NCBI RefSeq assembly: GCF_000247815.1 | Contig: NC_021677.1 | Location: 9,922,137 to 9,986,136, forward strand | Length of the DNA stretch: 64,000 bases | Origin: Ficedula albicollis | Taxonomy: Eukaryota; Chordata; Aves; Passeriformes; Muscicapidae | Direction: 5' to 3' | In this document: positions 61,460 to 64,000 of the stretch, piece after piece | Numbering within the stretch: the first letter of the stretch is position 1 | Layout of the letters: each line of letters begins with the position of its first letter | Made by a program: the position numbers and the translations under genes | The notes under the pieces: generated by a model | Told to the model about the DNA's origin: nothing | Seen by the model: only the letters and a program-made list of their open reading frames with translations | Databases searched by the model: none

Positions 61460-62835
61460 CTGGGAAAAGAGGGAAGGAAAAACACATCAGTTACATCTCA
61501 GCAATATATTGTCATCTTCTTCCCCTGGATCCTGCCAATATTCCCTCACCAGGCCACTCCAACGTCCCAAACCCAGAAGCACAGGACCATGAGGAAATCC
61601 ACGGTTCAGGTTACTGGCCAAAATATGATATTAAAGGGTCATTTCTTTAGTCTTTTATTAAAAAGGAGCTGATGCACTTTAGTCCCTCTCAGCACTTAAC
61701 CTTAATTGTACCCTGACATGAGAGAATGTTCCAGAACTCCTGCTCCAGGGTTCCAGGCATATTTTTTGGGCAGGGAACTTTGGAAACTGATGAACTGAGT
61801 TTATGATGTGCTAAGTCCATCCAGTAGCTGCTTACAGCATCATTTAATTATGTGCAGATGCCTGTAATAAGCAAAGATACTAATTAAAACGTGTTTGTGT
61901 GTCAAACTGGAACTACATTATCTACCTTACTACCTTCTACAGTGGGGAAATTTGATAGAGGCAGGAATGTTTATTGATCCAAGTGTTAGAAAGCCAAAAT
62001 ATTTTTCTAAATTTTAAACACTTAACACTTACGTAAATGTATGCTACAGAGTCTATACACATAGTAACAGAATATATACAGTATCCTAAATGTTTTTAAC
62101 AGGAGGATTTAAAAATTGGTCTGGACCTTATGGTAGATCTTAATTTCTTTTTCTTTTTGGTTCTTTATTTCCACACATTAATTCTGATGAAGCAACAGTT
62201 TTAGAGATCGAGACCCTGAGCTGTTATACCAGAATCTCTATAAGGGGCAGGAGCAACAAACCAGAATATGCCCACACTCATCTGCCTTTCTCTGAGCCCC
62301 AAAACCTAAGCATCCTCTTTTTTTACAGTTGAGAAGATAGGTTAAATTTCCACAGTGACAGAGACCCTGGATTCCAGTACTATCAAACAAGCTTTCTCTC
62401 CATTGCTAGATTTGTAAACTTAAAAAGAACCCCAAAAGACATGAGACATCTTGCCACTGTGACAAAGCTGATTGCATTGCATTTCAGCAAAGAGCTAAAA
62501 CTAAATTAAAACAAGCTTAAAAGCATAATAATAAAAAAAAAAACTTAATCAATTAGAGATTGAGGATGGACTCAGACAGGCAGCCCTGATACCCTAAGCT
62601 AGTTTATGGCAGTTATATTGCCTTAAATTCAGAGTTTCACTAACATTACTGAAGGTTATTTCTGATCTTTCTTTTTCTAGCTTTTTCACCAGACAAACAA
62701 GAACAAGAGGACTATTTTACATCTTCTTTTACATGTTCTTAAGAAGAAGCACAAAGAAACATCAAGCTGATAAGGCCATGAACATGAACACAAACGTGGC
62801 AAGGAATAATTCTGTAGCAAGAAAGAAGACCAAGC

Positions 62836-62933
62836 TTATTTTACACCATCGGAATTATCTGGAAAGTGAGGCTATAGCTGCTGTTTATTTTGCACCATCA
62901 GAATTATCTGGAAAGTGAGGCTATAGCTGCTGT
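62836..62933. repeat. Tandem direct duplication, 2 x 49 bp
   Basis: Bases 62836-62884 recur at 62885-62933 with about two differences (ttacaccatcgg versus tgcaccatcag). Confidence 0.93.
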
Positions 62934-63071
62934 ATTTCACTGGCAGGAGCCTGTGTGGAGCAGCCCTAGGAAGACACTGCCCTTCACTCCAAGCCCAAGG
63001 GGCAGAAGAGAATACGTCTGGAATGGTCTGCACTGGCTGCTGTTGCACACAGCAGAACACAGCAAAGCTAA

Positions 63072-63135
63072 GGATCATAGAATCACAGAACATTCCGAGC
63101 TGGAAGAGACCCACAAGGACCACCAGTCTGTTGGA
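63072..63135 (-). mobile_element. CR1 LINE 3' tail fragment
   Basis: Reverse orientation: gatcatagaatcacagaac and ccgagctggaagagaccc. Confidence 0.85.
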
Positions 63136-63717
63136 AATGATATAACTTTCCAAACTAATTTTTCATTAGCTGTTTTAATTAATTGTAAGCATGTCCACTT
63201 GTAGTCAGCACTAGTTAAGTTTCTTTTTCACAGACATTTCTTGATACTTTGATCATAAAATCACTGAAACCTTTAAGTTTGCTAAAACTAATCCCGAGAA
63301 GCTCCAATAAGCAAAGCCTGATGGAGCTGAAGATTGGACACCTGAGATCTTAAATTCATAGCCCTTCAAAGACGTGTTGGAGTAACCAGAAGACAGAGGA
63401 GACTGAAACCTAGAAAGCTGCAAATTCCCTATTTGAGAAAAAAAAAATGATAAAAGGACTTAAGAAAGTGGGCCAGACTAGCATGAAGAGTGAAAAATTA
63501 ACAACCAGTACAGGACAGAATACTAATTAATAACAAGAACGATGCAACTTAGAACCAATAAACATTCATTTCTTTGTTTGCTAAAAATGTGTAAGTGAAA
63601 AAGTTTTGTGTCTTGGGTTGGTGTGGAGGTCAGAATTAGTCAGCCACACAACTTTCGGTCAAGAATAAAGTAATGCGTTACACTAAAGACGGTGTTGGAG
63701 TCTTGTTTTTGAAGGTT

Positions 63718-64000
63718 TTGAGCAGCTAGTTTAACTCCCAGCTCTGCACAGGAACCCCCAGCAATCTCACCCTGTGCCTGAGAGCATTGTCCAAACGCTC
63801 CTTGAGCTCTGGCAGCCTTGGGGCCGCGACCATGCCCTGGGGAGCTGTTCCAGTGTCCGACCACCCTCTGGAGGAAGAGCCTTTTCCCAACACCCAGCCT
63901 AAACCTCTCCTGACCCAGCTCTTGCGCTTCCTTGGGTTCTTATCACTGGCCACTATACCAGAGATGTGTTGCCCCTTACAGGGCAACCTGGGCAGGAGAA
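63718..64000 (-). mobile_element. CR1 LINE fragment, runs off the window
   Basis: Reverse orientation with cctgagagcattgtccaaac, gctccttgagctctggcag, ccaccctctggaggaagagc and cagcctaaacctctcctgac. It continues past base 64000. Confidence 0.92.

Larger units (their letters stand above)
61460..63715 (-). other. IVD intron 1, partial
   Basis: Exon 1 of IVD was looked for on the minus strand and not found. The stretch is AT-rich, with a 49-bp duplication (62836-62933) and a short CR1 tail (63072-63135). Confidence 0.7.

Noticed and set aside
61460..64000. IVD exon 1 with transit peptide
   Set aside because: No minus-strand frame with an amphipathic targeting start, in-phase donor and CpG-rich context was found; it must lie beyond the window.

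Overview
The window is nuclear DNA from a bird. Exons are separated by GT-AG introns. About twenty fragments of CR1 retrotransposons, the dominant avian LINE, are scattered through introns and intergenic DNA, and a solo LTR of a type I associate with avian ERVs is present. The two genes recognised, IVD and BAHD1, lie next to each other in the same orientation, as they do on human chromosome 15q15. A songbird or another neoavian bird is plausible, but the sequence alone does not fix the order.

The left part (106-11392, minus strand) holds BAHD1, a heterochromatin-forming reader protein with a BAH domain. The main coding exon (9749-11375) and four following exons (5253-5614, 3508-3667, 2497-2573, 106-197) join in a single open frame of 772 codons plus 2 bases. 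The last coding exon lies left of the window and the noncoding first exon was not found. A perfect-looking 1016-bp direct duplication (8695-9710 and 9711-10726) covers the 3' part of the main exon with its splice donor. It leaves a second exon fragment without an acceptor in the following intron.

The middle (11393-50785) has no protein-coding gene that I can support. It contains CR1 fragments, short tandem duplications, candidate conserved noncoding blocks, and CpG-rich patches near 26.3-27.8, 31.5-33.3 and 45.0-45.9 kb. Any of these patches could hold the BAHD1 promoter and first exon. Two very long pure G tracts (24786-25369 and 31995-33043) and two shorter ones (45175-45219 and 45670-45689) are probably assembly or base-calling artefacts; three of the four sit in CpG-rich DNA. 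A solo LTR of about 1.13 kb lies at 47198-48326.

The right part (50786-61459, minus strand) holds exons 2-12 of IVD, mitochondrial isovaleryl-CoA dehydrogenase of leucine breakdown. The exons sum to exactly 376 codons including the stop. Exon 1, with the mitochondrial targeting peptide, lies right of the window. The intron after exon 2 appears to use a GC-AG donor, and a CR1 copy ends about 10 bases from the exon 5 donor.

The most notable pattern is a series of about sixteen two-copy direct duplications, 20 bp to 1 kb long, with unrelated contents. They are either real short segmental duplications or false duplications made by the assembler. I found no evidence of an undescribed multi-gene system.
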